Assembly: GCA_963777775.1 (NCBI GenBank)
Contig: CAVZRL010000005.1
Coordinates: 310,001-374,000, forward strand
Source: WHSW01 sp963777775
GTDB taxonomy: Bacteria > Actinomycetota > Thermoleophilia > Solirubrobacterales > 70-9
DNA: 64,000 nucleotides
Direction: 5' to 3'
The notes below the pieces were generated by a model. The model did no database searches. It worked only from the letters and a program-made list of their open reading frames with translations, and was not told the DNA's origin. A program made the position numbers and the translations under genes. Numbering within the stretch: position 1 is the stretch's first letter; each line of letters opens with the position of its first letter. Shown here piece by piece: positions 8,602 to 17,080 of the stretch.

Positions 8602-9981
8602 TCAGGTGCGTGCCACCCGGCGCAGGAAGGGCAGCAGCTTGTCGACGAAGTCGTTCTCGGGATGGGCCGAATTGGGATCGTTGTGGGCGTAGGTGGAGGC
8701 GCGGTCGATCAGGGTCAGGCGCCGCTCCGGGATCCCCGCCTGGGCGGCGAGGATGCGGGCCGCGTCGAGCACACGCGTCCCTCCGAGCGAGGCGCCGAAC
8801 GCAAGCACGCGGGTGCGCCGGCCGAGGTCGTCGCCGTGGACGGCGTCGACGTCGAGCACTTCCTGGGCCGGATTCGGGTTCCCGGCGGCGACGGCGCCCG
8901 AGTCGATCGAGAGCCGCAGCGGGTGATACCACGCGGCTCCGTCGAGGCCCGGGAGGCCGGTCCCGGAGAAGATCCGCGCGTAGCGGGGCACCGGCGTCAG
9001 CTCGCCGGCATCGTCCCAGCCGCGCGGTTCACCGCTCTCGGCGAGGCGCCCGAGGTGCGCGTGCGCTGCGGCAAGCGCCGGGGGCGAGGTCTCGGTGTCG
9101 AGGGCGTAGCCGTAGTGGCCCTTGGCGGTCGCGAGCACGGGCGGTTTCAGGTTCGCCGGCAGCAGCGGCCAGGCCTGAAACAGCGAGGGCGCGTCGGGCT
9201 CGAGCAGTGTCCCGGTCGATCCGACGACGATGAACAGCCCCGCGAACGGGGCCGGGATGCCGCCGAAGGCCAGCCACGGGGTCCCGGCCTGAAGACCGGC
9301 GAGCCGCTCGCTCGCGGTCTCGGCGCTGATCGCCTCCGGGCTGCTGCCGCCGTCGATGAAGACCAGCCCCGAGACGCCCTTGGCCCCGGGCTTGCCGTTG
9401 AAGTCCCAGGTCGCGTACGCGGTCGTGATCGAGCCTCCGAGCGAGTGCCCGCCCACGACCACGTCGCCGCCGAGGCGCCGGGCCCGCTTGACCACCCGGC
9501 GCAGGTCCTCGACCGCGACCCGCATCCCCCAGTCGCGCGCGTAGGGGACCTCCGAGTCCGCGACCGGCTGATAGTGGTCGGTGACCGACAGATCCGTCAG
9601 GTAGCCGAGGTAGTAGTCGAACAGCTCCTGCGGGCTCGCCTCGCCCGCCTTCGCCCGGTCGACGACCGAGTGGTCCTCGAGCTGGTTCTCGCGCCGGTCG
9701 ACCGCCCATACCTGCCACCCCTCGCTCGCCTTCACGATCGTGCTGGCCAGGGGCCGGAAGTACGCGGCGCTCGACGACGTCCCGGGGTTGAGGACGAGCA
9801 CGTTTGGGGCCCGCCTCGGTCCCACCTTCAGGATCCCGACCCGGTCGAGCTCGTCGGGCGTCGCCGGCGCGTCATAACCGGCGATGCGCTGGAACTTGAC
9901 CGTGGCGCTCGCGGCCGTCGCGGCGCCGATCGCGAGCAGCGCCGCGAGCGCCAGCGCCAGCCCAAATCCCCGTCGAGTCAT
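8602..9981 (-). CDS. Secreted alpha/beta-hydrolase
   Basis: A 459-residue protein with a clear signal peptide: MTRRGFG followed by a long Ala/Leu stretch and an ASA-type cleavage site near residue 26. The mature part shows an oxyanion-side motif NPGTSSSAAYF (near residue 65) and the nucleophile elbow GHSLGGS (near residue 178), typical of serine hydrolases. A late catalytic His is plausible in the segment HNDPNSAHPEN near the C-terminus. The substrate is not identifiable; such proteins act outside the membrane on esters or lipids. It has its own gap on both sides and reads in the same direction as the neighbouring beta-propeller gene. Confidence 0.8.
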   Translation of the reverse strand: MTRRGFGLALALAALLAIGAATAASATVKFQRIAGYDAPATPDELDRVGILKVGPRRAPNVLVLNPGTSSSAAYFRPLASTIVKASEGWQVWAVDRRENQLEDHSVVDRAKAGEASPQELFDYYLGYLTDLSVTDHYQPVADSEVPYARDWGMRVAVEDLRRVVKRARRLGGDVVVGGHSLGGSITTAYATWDFNGKPGAKGVSGLVFIDGGSSPEAISAETASERLAGLQAGTPWLAFGGIPAPFAGLFIVVGSTGTLLEPDAPSLFQAWPLLPANLKPPVLATAKGHYGYALDTETSPPALAAAHAHLGRLAESGEPRGWDDAGELTPVPRYARIFSGTGLPGLDGAAWYHPLRLSIDSGAVAAGNPNPAQEVLDVDAVHGDDLGRRTRVLAFGASLGGTRVLDAARILAAQAGIPERRLTLIDRASTYAHNDPNSAHPENDFVDKLLPFLRRVART

Positions 9982-10036
9982 CCTCCCGCCCCTCCTGCCA
10001 GACCGTACCGTCGATCGCGACGGACCTTACCGTCAA

Positions 10037-11278
10037 TCAGCGGGCCCGCCGGGCCCGGATCGTGACCCGGTCGGGGCGGTAGCCCCGCAGCTTGGCGCGG
10101 GCCCGGTAGCGGCCGGGCTCGTCGAAGGTCGCCTCGATCGTCGCCCTCCCGCGCCGATCGGTCCGCTCCCGCTCGCCGGCGAAGCGGATCCGGACCCGAG
10201 CGAGCGGCCGGGGCCGCCCCGCCCGCCCGGCGACCCGACGGGGAGTCGAGGGCGTCGTCGCACGGAACCGGAAGCGAGTAGGCACGCCGGCACGCGTGCG
10301 GGGCGGTCGCACCGTGAGTCGGATCGGCGCCGGCTTCGGCGCCGTGGCGACGTCGGCGAGCTCGAGCAGCAGCCCGTTGAAGGCGACCACGTAGAGGTTC
10401 TCGGCGTCGAACGGACCCCGTGTGCTGCCGGTCGCGACCGCGCTCGGGCCGTCGGGGAACGGGGCGAGGCCGTCGAGCAGGACGCAGATCGCGGGCGGGC
10501 TGCCGGCCACCCTCCAGATCTCGCCGCCGAGGTTGGCGGCGACGAAGAGCCGGTCGCGCGCGTCGCGCGCCATCCCGTCCAGGCCGGCGGCCCGGTCGGC
10601 CGGCTCGGCGACGACGTAGGGGGTGACGTTCTCAGGTGCAGCGATCTCGACCCGCTGGATCGCGGCGTCGACCAGGGTCTGGGCGACGTAGAGGTAACGG
10701 CCCGAGGTGTCGACGACGACTCCGTTGCCCGATCGGACCCTGGCGAACCCGTGCTCGGTCTGGCCGTTGCGGACCCGGTCGACGTTGGAGCCGAAGTCGT
10801 TGGTCGCGTAGAAGCTGCCGTCGGGAGCGCTGGTCAGTCCGTTGGCCATCGAGAGGCCTGTCGCATAGACCTCGGAGGCGCCGGTGTCCGGATCGACGCG
10901 CAGCAGCCCGGCCTGCGGGTCGGTGTCGCCGATCGTGCCGTTGGCGATCGAGTTCCCGAACCCGACGATCAGGCTCCCGTCGCGGTCGAAGGCGAGCCCG
11001 CCGGGATCGATCACCGGGGCGAGCACCCGCGGCTCGCCTTCCGGACGATCGAGGCGCATCAAGGCGTCGTCGGCGGTGAAGAACAGCCTGCCGTCCTCGC
11101 TCACGATCACCGACTCGAGCACGCCCTGGTCGGCGAGCAGGGTGCGGACCTGCGGCGGGGAGTCGGCGCAGGGTGGCGCGGCGGTGGCCGGGGCGGCGGG
11201 CGCGGCGAGGGCGGCGAGCGCCAGACCGCCCGCTGTCAGGGCTCGGCGCGAAGCGCTCGACGCTGCGTGCGGGACCAT
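10037..11278 (-). CDS. Secreted SMP-30/gluconolactonase-like beta-propeller protein
   Basis: A 413-residue exported protein. After the ATG at 11278 there is a basic n-region (SRRALTAG) and an Ala-rich hydrophobic core ending ATAAPP, then repeated propeller blades: ESVIVSEDGRLFFT, GLAFDRDGSLIVGFG, ANGLTSAPDGSFYATND, NGVVVDTSGRYLYVAQT and GLDGMARDARDRLFVAA. This spacing is typical of the SMP-30/gluconolactonase/LRE-like fold. The last 90 residues are Arg/Pro-rich with an Ig-like pattern (VRIRFAGERERTDRRGRA). The frame stays open far upstream of 11278, but the signal peptide fixes the start. Enzymatic function is unknown. Confidence 0.75.
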   Translation of the reverse strand: MVPHAASSASRRALTAGGLALAALAAPAAPATAAPPCADSPPQVRTLLADQGVLESVIVSEDGRLFFTADDALMRLDRPEGEPRVLAPVIDPGGLAFDRDGSLIVGFGNSIANGTIGDTDPQAGLLRVDPDTGASEVYATGLSMANGLTSAPDGSFYATNDFGSNVDRVRNGQTEHGFARVRSGNGVVVDTSGRYLYVAQTLVDAAIQRVEIAAPENVTPYVVAEPADRAAGLDGMARDARDRLFVAANLGGEIWRVAGSPPAICVLLDGLAPFPDGPSAVATGSTRGPFDAENLYVVAFNGLLLELADVATAPKPAPIRLTVRPPRTRAGVPTRFRFRATTPSTPRRVAGRAGRPRPLARVRIRFAGERERTDRRGRATIEATFDEPGRYRARAKLRGYRPDRVTIRARRAR

Positions 11279-11329
11279 CCGGGCCCACCCTATCTCGGCG
11301 ATGGTCGGCACCGGTGAGAGGATTGACCG

Positions 11330-11749
11330 GTGAGCAGGATCCAGCTGCACCCGGTCGGACGGGTCGAGTCGGCGCTGACCGATCCCGCCGCGGCGCCCAA
11401 GCAGGGCGACGAGGGTGCGCCGGACGCATGGCTCGTGTTGGACCCGGAGGCGCTGCCGGCTCTCGACGGCATCGAGGTCGGGGACACGGTGATCGTCCTC
11501 TCTTGGCTCGACCGCGCCCGGCGCGACATCCTCCGCGTGCATCCGCGAGACGACCCGGCCAACCCCGAGCGCGGAGTGTTCGGCACCCGTTCCGCCGACC
11601 GGCCGAACCCGATCGGGCTCCACGAGGTGGAGATCCTCTCGATCGACGGGGTGCGGATTCTGGTCAGGGGCCTGGAGGCGGTGCACGGGACGCCGGTCCT
11701 CGACCTCAAACCCGTGCTGGGCCGAGCGCGCTTGCCGCGCCCCGCCTAG
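11330..11749 (+). CDS. trmO: tRNA (N6-threonylcarbamoyl-A37)-N6-methyltransferase TrmO (TsaA/YaeB family)
   Basis: A 139-residue single-domain protein with a GTG start. It carries the family signatures HPVGRVES at the N-terminus, VIVLSWLDRARRD in the middle and GVFGTRSADRPNPIGLHEVE, the most diagnostic stretch, followed by VHGTPVLDLKPVL. TrmO uses S-adenosylmethionine to methylate t6A37 in tRNA-Thr. The protein is shorter than E. coli TrmO and corresponds to its N-terminal beta-barrel domain, as usual in Actinobacteria. It is divergent from the propeller gene across a 51-bp gap. Confidence 0.9.
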   Translation: MSRIQLHPVGRVESALTDPAAAPKQGDEGAPDAWLVLDPEALPALDGIEVGDTVIVLSWLDRARRDILRVHPRDDPANPERGVFGTRSADRPNPIGLHEVEILSIDGVRILVRGLEAVHGTPVLDLKPVLGRARLPRPA

Positions 11750-11854
11750 CGGCCGTTGACAACCGGCCGGGTGGAGCGCGATGAGTTTCGCACTCTGCGA
11801 CGGTCTACATCTATCGAGCGAAAGGCGAACGCCGCCGAACGAGAGGAGAGCGCC

Positions 11855-12340
11855 ATGGAGCAGAGGATCATCCCGAACCTGTGGTTCGACACCGAGGCCG
11901 AGGAGGCTGCCAACTTCTACATCTCCGTGTTCAAGAACTCGCGGATAGTCAACGTCGCCCACTACACCGACGTCGGGCCGGGCGAGCCGGGCACCGTGAT
12001 GACGGTCGAGTTCGACCTCGACGGTCACCGCTTTGTCGGCATCAACGGTGGCCCGCAATTCCAGTTCGACGAGGCCGTCTCGTTTCAGATCAGCTGCGAG
12101 ACGCAGGACGAGGTCGACGACTACTGGGAGCGGCTAACCGAGGGCGGCGAGGAGAGCCAGTGCGGCTGGCTCAAGGACAGGTACGGCCTCTCCTGGCAGG
12201 TCGTCCCGACCGGGATGGAGGAGGTCTTCTCCGATCCGGATCCGGAGCGGGCCAAGCGGGCGATGAAGGCGATGCTGGAGATGCGAAAGATCGACATCGA
12301 GGCGCTGCGAAGCGCCGCCGACGGCGTCGCGGCAGGCTGA
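11855..12340 (+). CDS. VOC-superfamily protein (PhnB/3-demethylubiquinone methyltransferase-like)
   Basis: A 161-residue protein starting at ATG 11855 behind a GAGAGGAGAG ribosome site. It begins IIPNLWFDTEAEEAANFYISVF, the common opening of the PhnB-like glyoxalase/VOC family, and contains GINGGPQFQFDEAVSFQI and CGWLKDRYGLSWQVVP (shown in part). These proteins form beta-alpha-beta-beta-beta domains that may bind metals, but many have no known reaction. The C-terminal ERAKRAMKAMLEMRKIDI is also typical. A longer upstream frame exists but the start with its ribosome site is preferred. Confidence 0.85.
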   Translation: MEQRIIPNLWFDTEAEEAANFYISVFKNSRIVNVAHYTDVGPGEPGTVMTVEFDLDGHRFVGINGGPQFQFDEAVSFQISCETQDEVDDYWERLTEGGEESQCGWLKDRYGLSWQVVPTGMEEVFSDPDPERAKRAMKAMLEMRKIDIEALRSAADGVAAG

Positions 12341-12353
12341 GAGCCGCGCGACG

Positions 12354-13214
12354 CTAGCCCCCGTCCCCCTCGACGTGCTCGCCGACGAGCGAGAGCAGCC
12401 GGGCTGCGATCGGCGGCACCCGGGCCTCGGGATCGCACTCTGGGTCGTATGCGGTGAGCGAGACCGCGTGCACGTGCGACTCTCTCAGCAGGGCCTCGAG
12501 CACGCTGCTCAGCCCGCTGTCCGAGAGCCCGCCGGGGGCGCTGTAGACGTTGACCGGAGCCTGCTCGGGGTCGAGGACGTCGAGATCGATGTGGACGTAG
12601 ATCCCGCTCGGTGAGGGCGCCAGCCCGTTCACCGCCTCGATCAGGGCTTCCGGCGGGTCCAGATCGGACGCAGCGACCTGGACGATCCGCGAGTCGGCCA
12701 GCCGCTGCTCCTCGGGCTCATCGAAGGCGCGCGCCCCCGCAAGCACGACCGCCGTCTCGGGGAGCGGCTCGAAGAGCACCGGCGAGCGCAGCGTCTGCCA
12801 GGCGCTGCCGGTGAGGACGGCGAGGCCCATGCCATCGAAGTAGCCGAACACCGCGCTGGCCGGCTCGTTGAAGTCGCCATGGGCGTCGAACCAGACGACC
12901 CCGGGCGCAGTCTCCTCCAGCCCCGCAACGACGCCGACGGCGGCAAAGCAGCTCCCCGAGAGCAGGACGGGAAACGCATCGTCGGCGCGAGCGGCGGAGA
13001 CCCGCTCAGCGACAAGCCGGATCAGCTCGAAGCTGGCGTCGATCTCGTTGTCGAACGGTTGCGAGAGCTCGATCAGCTCGGTCTCGATCCGCGCCCCTGA
13101 AGCGGCCAGCGCCTCGGCGCCCCCGAGCTCGAGCAGGCGCTCGGGTCCGCGCCCGACGCCGCCGCGCAATTGGCCGAGCTCGTAAGGCATCACGATCACC
13201 CTGATCTCGGGCAT
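12354..13214 (-). CDS. Arginase/agmatinase (ureohydrolase) family protein with an altered first metal-ligand motif
   Basis: A 286-residue ureohydrolase-fold protein. It keeps WFDAHGDFN (residues about 106-114, the DAHxD metal motif) and HIDLDVLDP (DxDxxDP, about residue 206), plus a late acidic residue in YDPECDP. The usual GGDHS segment, whose His is a manganese ligand, is replaced by SGSCFAAVG near residue 86. Divergent arginase-family members with such Cys replacements exist, so the enzyme may act on a different guanidino or formimino substrate, or be inactive. It is convergent with the VOC gene (13-bp gap) and divergent from the MBL-fold gene. Confidence 0.8.
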   Translation of the reverse strand: MPEIRVIVMPYELGQLRGGVGRGPERLLELGGAEALAASGARIETELIELSQPFDNEIDASFELIRLVAERVSAARADDAFPVLLSGSCFAAVGVVAGLEETAPGVVWFDAHGDFNEPASAVFGYFDGMGLAVLTGSAWQTLRSPVLFEPLPETAVVLAGARAFDEPEEQRLADSRIVQVAASDLDPPEALIEAVNGLAPSPSGIYVHIDLDVLDPEQAPVNVYSAPGGLSDSGLSSVLEALLRESHVHAVSLTAYDPECDPEARVPPIAARLLSLVGEHVEGDGG

Positions 13215-13285
13215 CGGGCAACCGTACTGGCGGGCCGGTCAGCGAGCCCGTCCCGCAGAGGCTGCGGAGTACCCTGACCGCCCGG

Positions 13286-14357
13286 ATGCCCGCGATCGAG
13301 CCCCTTCATCCCGGGCCGGCGCAGTTCGAGGGCGGCCTGACCGAGGTCGGCGCCGGCGTTCATGCCTGGCTGCAGCCGAACGGGCTGCTCGGCGAGAGCA
13401 ACGCGGCTCTCGTGGTCGGCGCCGGCGCCTCGATGCTCGTCGACAGCCTGTGGGAACCGAAGCTCGCCCGCCGGATGCTCGACGCGATCGCGCCCCTGGT
13501 CGCCGAGGCGCCGATCGAGACGCTCGTCAACACCCACTCCGACGGGGATCATTGGTGGGGAAACCAGGAGGTTCCCGGGGCGGAGATCGTGGCGACCGAG
13601 GCTGCAGCGAACCTGATGGCCTCGCAATCGCCCGCCGAGATGAAGCGTTTCGGGACGCTGGCGGGCGGCCTGAAGCTCGCCGCGTCGATTCCGGTGCCGT
13701 ACCCCCGGCGCGCGGACGTCGCGGCGATCGCCGCCTACGTGAGCGGGGCGCTGGAACCGTTCGCGTTCGGCGAGGTGCGGCTCGTGCCGCCGACCCGGAC
13801 GTTCACCGACGAGCTCGAGCTGGATGTCGGGGGGCGTGAGGTTCGCTTGTTCGAGGTCGGCCCTGCGCACACCGCCGGAGACCTGATCGTCTGGGTGCCC
13901 GACGCGCGGATCGCGATCGCGGCGGACATCCTCTTCATCGGGGTCACGCCGATCATGTGGGCTGGGCCACTCGAGGGGTGGACGACGGCGCTCGATCGTC
14001 TGCTCGAGCTGGGCGCCGAGCAGCTCGTCCCCGGACACGGCCCGGTCTGCGGCCCGGACGAGGTCCGGCGAGCTGATCGACTATTGGCGCTGGCTCGACC
14101 AGGCTGCCGGGGAACGTCTCGACGCGGGGGAGCCGCCGGCCGCGGTTGCGCGAGAGCTCGTGCTCGGCGACGAGATCGCGCAACGGGGCTTCGCGGATTG
14201 GCTCGGCCCCGAGCGGGCGCTGGTCAGCGTCCGTACGATCGACGCGCATCGACGCGGGGTCGCGAACCCGGCCGGGCCACGCGAGGTCGTGGACGCGTTC
14301 TTTCGCATGGCGCTGCTGGCGCGCGACCTCGACGAGCGACGCGGCCAGGCCTCGTGA
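13286..14357 (+). CDS. MBL-fold metallo-hydrolase, frameshifted near residue 260
   Basis: The N-terminal 260 residues form a metallo-beta-lactamase fold: NTHSDGDHWWGN gives the HxxxDH-type zinc motif, with later ligands in GPAHTAGDLIVWVP, AADILFIG and LVPGHGPVCG. The frame breaks at about 14068, where an extra G in GTCCGGCGAG separates GPDEV from ELIDYWRWLDQA. In the corrected frame the protein runs to 14357 with a helical C-terminal domain ending RDLDERRGQAS, so the intact gene would encode about 356 residues. Substrate unknown. The last codons overlap the next gene by GTGA, which confirms that the corrected stop is the natural one. Confidence 0.8.
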
Positions 14358-14686
14358 ACGTCCTCGCAGGGCTCTTCCTGGTCGCCCATGGGCTGGTCCA
14401 CCTCGCGATTTGGGTGCCCGAGCCGAGAGAGGGAGCGCCGTTCGATCCGCGCCACTCTCGGCTGCCCGGTCGGGCCGTGGCGCTCGCCCGGCCCCTGGCG
14501 GCGGTGGCCTGCAGCCTGTTCGTACTCGCCGGCGTCTTTCTGCTCAACGGAGGGGACGGCCTCGACGCCGGGCTCGCGATCGCGGGTGCGTCGGTCTCGC
14601 TGGCGCTGATCCTGCTCACCTTTCACCCGTGGCTGCTCGGAGCCGCCGCGATCGATGTCGCAATCGTGATCGTGGCGCTCGCCTGA
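14354..14686 (+). CDS. Small integral membrane protein
   Basis: A 110-residue protein with GTG start overlapping the stop of the MBL-fold gene. It has about four hydrophobic segments: LAGLFLVAHGLVHLAIWV at the N-terminus, then AVACSLFVLAGVFLL, LAIAGASVSLALILL and the C-terminal AAAIDVAIVIVALA. The opening resembles small membrane proteins of unknown function with the HGLVHL pattern. Translational coupling suggests joint expression with the MBL-fold hydrolase. No function can be assigned. Confidence 0.7.
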   Translation: MNVLAGLFLVAHGLVHLAIWVPEPREGAPFDPRHSRLPGRAVALARPLAAVACSLFVLAGVFLLNGGDGLDAGLAIAGASVSLALILLTFHPWLLGAAAIDVAIVIVALA

Positions 14687-14815
14687 CAGGTCTGGCCCGG
14701 CCGGCTGAACATCCTTGTGCACTCCGCGAACATTGGCGGGAGCAGGCACTTTTCGGTCTGACCTGAGAAGATGGCCCCGGCAGGTTCACGGACGACCAAC
14801 GGATCGGAGACATTG

Positions 14816-15025
14816 ATGAGTTCCAAGCCCGAGATCGGGGCGGACGAGTTGTACGCGGCTCTGGAGAAGACGGATCGCAGCTGTCGTCTCATCCTCAGAC
14901 AGCTGCGCGAGTCCCACCCGGAGATCCTCGATCAGCCGGAATTCGAGAAGCCAGTCAAGCTGGCCAAGCGACAGATCCGGGAGAACAGGGAACTGCTACA
15001 CGCTGAGCTGGCCTCGGTGGAGTAG
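14816..15025 (+). CDS. Small hypothetical protein, helical
   Basis: A 69-residue, charged and probably all-helical protein starting at ATG 14816 after a GATCGGAGA ribosome site. The sequence contains GADELYAALEKTDRSCRLIL and ends LLHAELASVE (shown in part). No family is recognised. The frame is open 15 codons further upstream to another ATG, which lacks a good ribosome site. It is the last gene before the gene-poor stretch that leads to the accessory island. Confidence 0.55.
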   Translation: MSSKPEIGADELYAALEKTDRSCRLILRQLRESHPEILDQPEFEKPVKLAKRQIRENRELLHAELASVE

Positions 15026-15637
15026 CTCCGGGAACTCGGATCTGCGGAACAGAACGGGGCGGCCCCGAGAACCAAGCCCACAAGGCTCGTTCCGCCAAGA
15101 CCGCCTCGAGATGCGCGCGGGGTACCTCACATGGGAGGAGGGGCACCTCGCTATCGCCCGATACCCGCTCGCCGCACCACGAAACCGAGCGCATCTCCTC
15201 AGGTGTAGAATCGGGGGTCCGAATCCCCAGGACGGCGGGGCGGTCCAACATCCGTTGGAGGTCGTTGATGCACGACCGCCCGTTACCGGCGACATGGATG
15301 GAAGCCGAGGGCTCGCCCCAGCCGTCGCTTCGCAAAATTGGCCCCGTTTGGACCCGCGGCTCCCGCCGCTTCAGTCTTGGCGGCCCGCTGCCGCAGGGGA
15401 CCCGCGGGTCGGCGGTCGGTTTGACCACGAAACCGTCGGGTACGGCCTCAATGCGCCCGGTTCGCTCCCCCCAGGTGACTGGGCAGTCGGCGAGCAGGGG
15501 CCCCGGCGCGGGGTGCCATCCATGGGTATCGGAGGTGCGCCGGGGCCGACTCGCCAGCCTATACCCGGAATCGGTCATCCGATCTGCCTCTCGGGCACTT
15601 TGGCCGCGAATCCCCCGTTTAGCAGGGGATTTCAACT
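15026..15637. other. Gene-poor stretch left of the island boundary
   Basis: No reading frame here shows protein-like conservation on either strand. Around 15340-15358 there is the string CCCCGTTTGGACCC, which also occurs at 36849-36862, about 75 bp inside the right island end. At 15210-15225 there is a short tRNA T-arm-like hairpin (GGGGGTCCGAATCCCC) with no full cloverleaf around it. Both could be debris of earlier insertions. Confidence 0.4.
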
Positions 15638-15684
15638 AGGGGTGAGCGACCGGACTCGAACCGGCGACCACCTGGACCACAACC
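15638..15684 (-). repeat. Displaced 3' half of tRNA-His (left att-like direct repeat)
   Basis: Forty-seven bases starting AGGGGTGAGCGACCGG are identical to 36923-36969 and cover the tRNA-His acceptor 3' strand, T arm, variable region and anticodon arm up to the anticodon. Identity stops abruptly at the anticodon loop, where the intact tRNA continues and this copy does not. Both copies lie in the same orientation 21,285 bp apart. This is what a tRNA 3'-end att site leaves at the distal end of an integrated element. Confidence 0.8.
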
Positions 15685-15720
15685 CAAGGGACGCAGTGGC
15701 GCTCATGCCCGCCCCCGCAT

Positions 15721-15770
15721 CTCAGAGCGGTTCAGAGCGTCTGAGTTGCGCTCAGTTCCGCTCAGATCGG
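15721..15770. repeat. Five tandem 10-bp iterons (consensus YTCAGNNCSG)
   Basis: Five contiguous decamers begin at 15721, 15731, 15741, 15751 and 15761. Four share TCAG at positions 2-5 and the third carries its complement-like variant CTGAG. The 10-bp period places each unit on the same face of the helix. The array starts 37 bp inside the left tRNA-His repeat, where integrase arm sites or excisionase sites of integrative elements usually lie. Function is inferred from position only. Confidence 0.45.
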
Positions 15771-15957
15771 ACCCCGGCGTGCCCCCTCCTAGGCCTGGGG
15801 GCGCCCTCGGTTCTCGTTCCGGGGGGCGGCGCGGGCGGAACGAATGCGGGGCCCCGCGCCCGCTGGTCCCCGGCGAGCCTTCGCGCCTCACCTTGGTCCC
15901 GAGGAGCGCGGGCTCAGATGGGTTGACGGCAGCACTCGCGGATGAGCTGGACCGGCT

Positions 15958-16146
15958 TCACTTGCTCAGGATCCGATTCAGCTCGTTGTCGAGCTCGCCG
16001 ACTTCGCGCCCGCCCTGGCGCTCGAGCGCCATAAGCGCGCGGATGGCCGCGATCCGGTCACGCGCATGGGTGGCTTCGTCGCGAGCGATCTCGGTGAGCA
16101 CGGTGCGCTGCTCGTCGTCCCTCATGTGGTCGTCTGTTTTTTTCAT
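15958..16146 (-). CDS. Microprotein of the ELDNEL-RIL-K family
   Basis: A 62-residue acidic-basic helical protein starting MKKTDDHMRDDEQR and ending GELDNELNRILSK. It is related to the intact gene at 31056-31235 and to the remnants at 24685 and 29700, which share the C-terminal ELDNELxRILTK or the N-terminal ASREEVLxMLTEKAR. The 5' flank (GCAAGCTGCGAAAAAA on the coding strand) is conserved between copies and lies back to back with a gene on the other strand. No function is known; the helical, charged make-up would suit a small DNA- or protein-binding factor. Confidence 0.6.
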   Translation of the reverse strand: MKKTDDHMRDDEQRTVLTEIARDEATHARDRIAAIRALMALERQGGREVGELDNELNRILSK

Positions 16147-16150
16147 CGGT

Positions 16151-16227
16151 TTTTTCGCAGCTTGCCACCCCGCGGTCGGCGGAGCATGTGATTCCGCGTC
16201 CGCGACCCTCCCCTTGGCGCGAGATAC
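16151..16227. repeat. Divergent intergenic repeat, copy A
   Basis: The first of four related blocks (others at 29797-29873, 31247-31326 and 32287-32343). Shared segments are CGCAGCTTGCC next to the microprotein start, CGGTCGGCGGAGCA, GATTCCGCGT, and GATACT at the right end. The block separates a leftward microprotein gene from a rightward gene, here an alpha/beta-hydrolase, so it probably carries promoters for both. Confidence 0.6.
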
Positions 16228-16259
16228 TTGAGGCCGCGGGCCCGAAGTGAAAGACGATC

Positions 16260-17077
16260 ATGCCGTTGCACCAGGCGAACGACGCCGAGCTCTACTACGA
16301 GCAGAGGGGCGAGGGGCCCCCGCTCCTTTTGATCATGGGCGCCGCCGGATATGGGGGCGTTTTCGAGCGCTTCGCGGAGCTGCTTGCCGACGAGTTCACG
16401 GTCGTCACTTACGACCGGCGAGGAAACGGGCGCAGCCCGCGTCCGCCCGGCTGGGATGAGACCTCGCCCGAGGAGCAGGCTGATGACGCGGCCGCGCTGC
16501 TCGAGGGCCTCGGTCTGTCCCCGGCGGCGATCTTCGGCACCAGCAGCGCGGGGATCTTCGCGCTCGCGATGCTGATTCGCCATCCGGAGTCGGTGCGCGG
16601 TGCGGTCCTTCACGAACCCGCGTGTTTTCGCTCTTCGATGATCCGAAGGAAGTGCGCGATACCTTGACCACGCTGATCAAGGACGGCATGGAGGCAGGCG
16701 GGCCAGCGCCCGCGTTCGAGCGTTTCATTCGCTTTGCCGCAGGAGACGCAAACTGGGAGGGCCTTGACCCGAGCGCACAGGAGGGGATGCTGGCGAGCGC
16801 CGACACATATTTCGGGATCGAGAGTGGCGCATTCGACACTTACCTCCCCGACGATGAGACCCTTGCCGCGATCGCTACGCCGACTCAGTTGCTCGTCAGC
16901 GAGGGAAGCCTGCTCGGGTTCGCCCAGGCTGCAGGCCGGCTCAGCGAGCGGCTTGGGATCGAGATCACGCGGACGCCGGGCACGCATTTTCCGTACCTGG
17001 ACCGCCCCCGAGAGCTCGCGGTCAAGCCATTTCTTCGGGGCAGCCGCGCCCTCGAAGCCGCCGGGCTGTCGGAGTAG
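16260..17077 (+). CDS. Alpha/beta-hydrolase with an NTF2-type C-terminal tail, frameshifted
   Basis: The first frame gives about 120 residues with LLLIMGAAGYGGVFERF, YDRRGNGRSP and the nucleophile region GTSSAGIFALAM (GxSxxG variant). A missing base at about 16622 moves the rest into another frame: LFSLFDDPKEVRDTL continues to a His in TPGTHFPYLDRP, a plausible catalytic residue. The joined protein would be about 272 residues. Unusually, its last eight residues are LEAAGLSE, identical to the tails of the NTF2-like proteins, and the same DNA follows (TAGGCGATG). The hydrolase has therefore been joined to the array junction by recombination. Substrate unknown. Confidence 0.72.
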
Positions 17078-17080
17078 GCG

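Noticed and set aside
6958..10065. 1035-codon plus-strand open frame
   Set aside because: Shadow of the MFS and hydrolase genes; composition typical of antisense reading in high-GC DNA.
16135..16156. T-rich runs near 16137 and 16151 as terminators
   Set aside because: They lie at the 5' end of the microprotein gene and recur in the divergent repeat block; no stem precedes them in the right direction.
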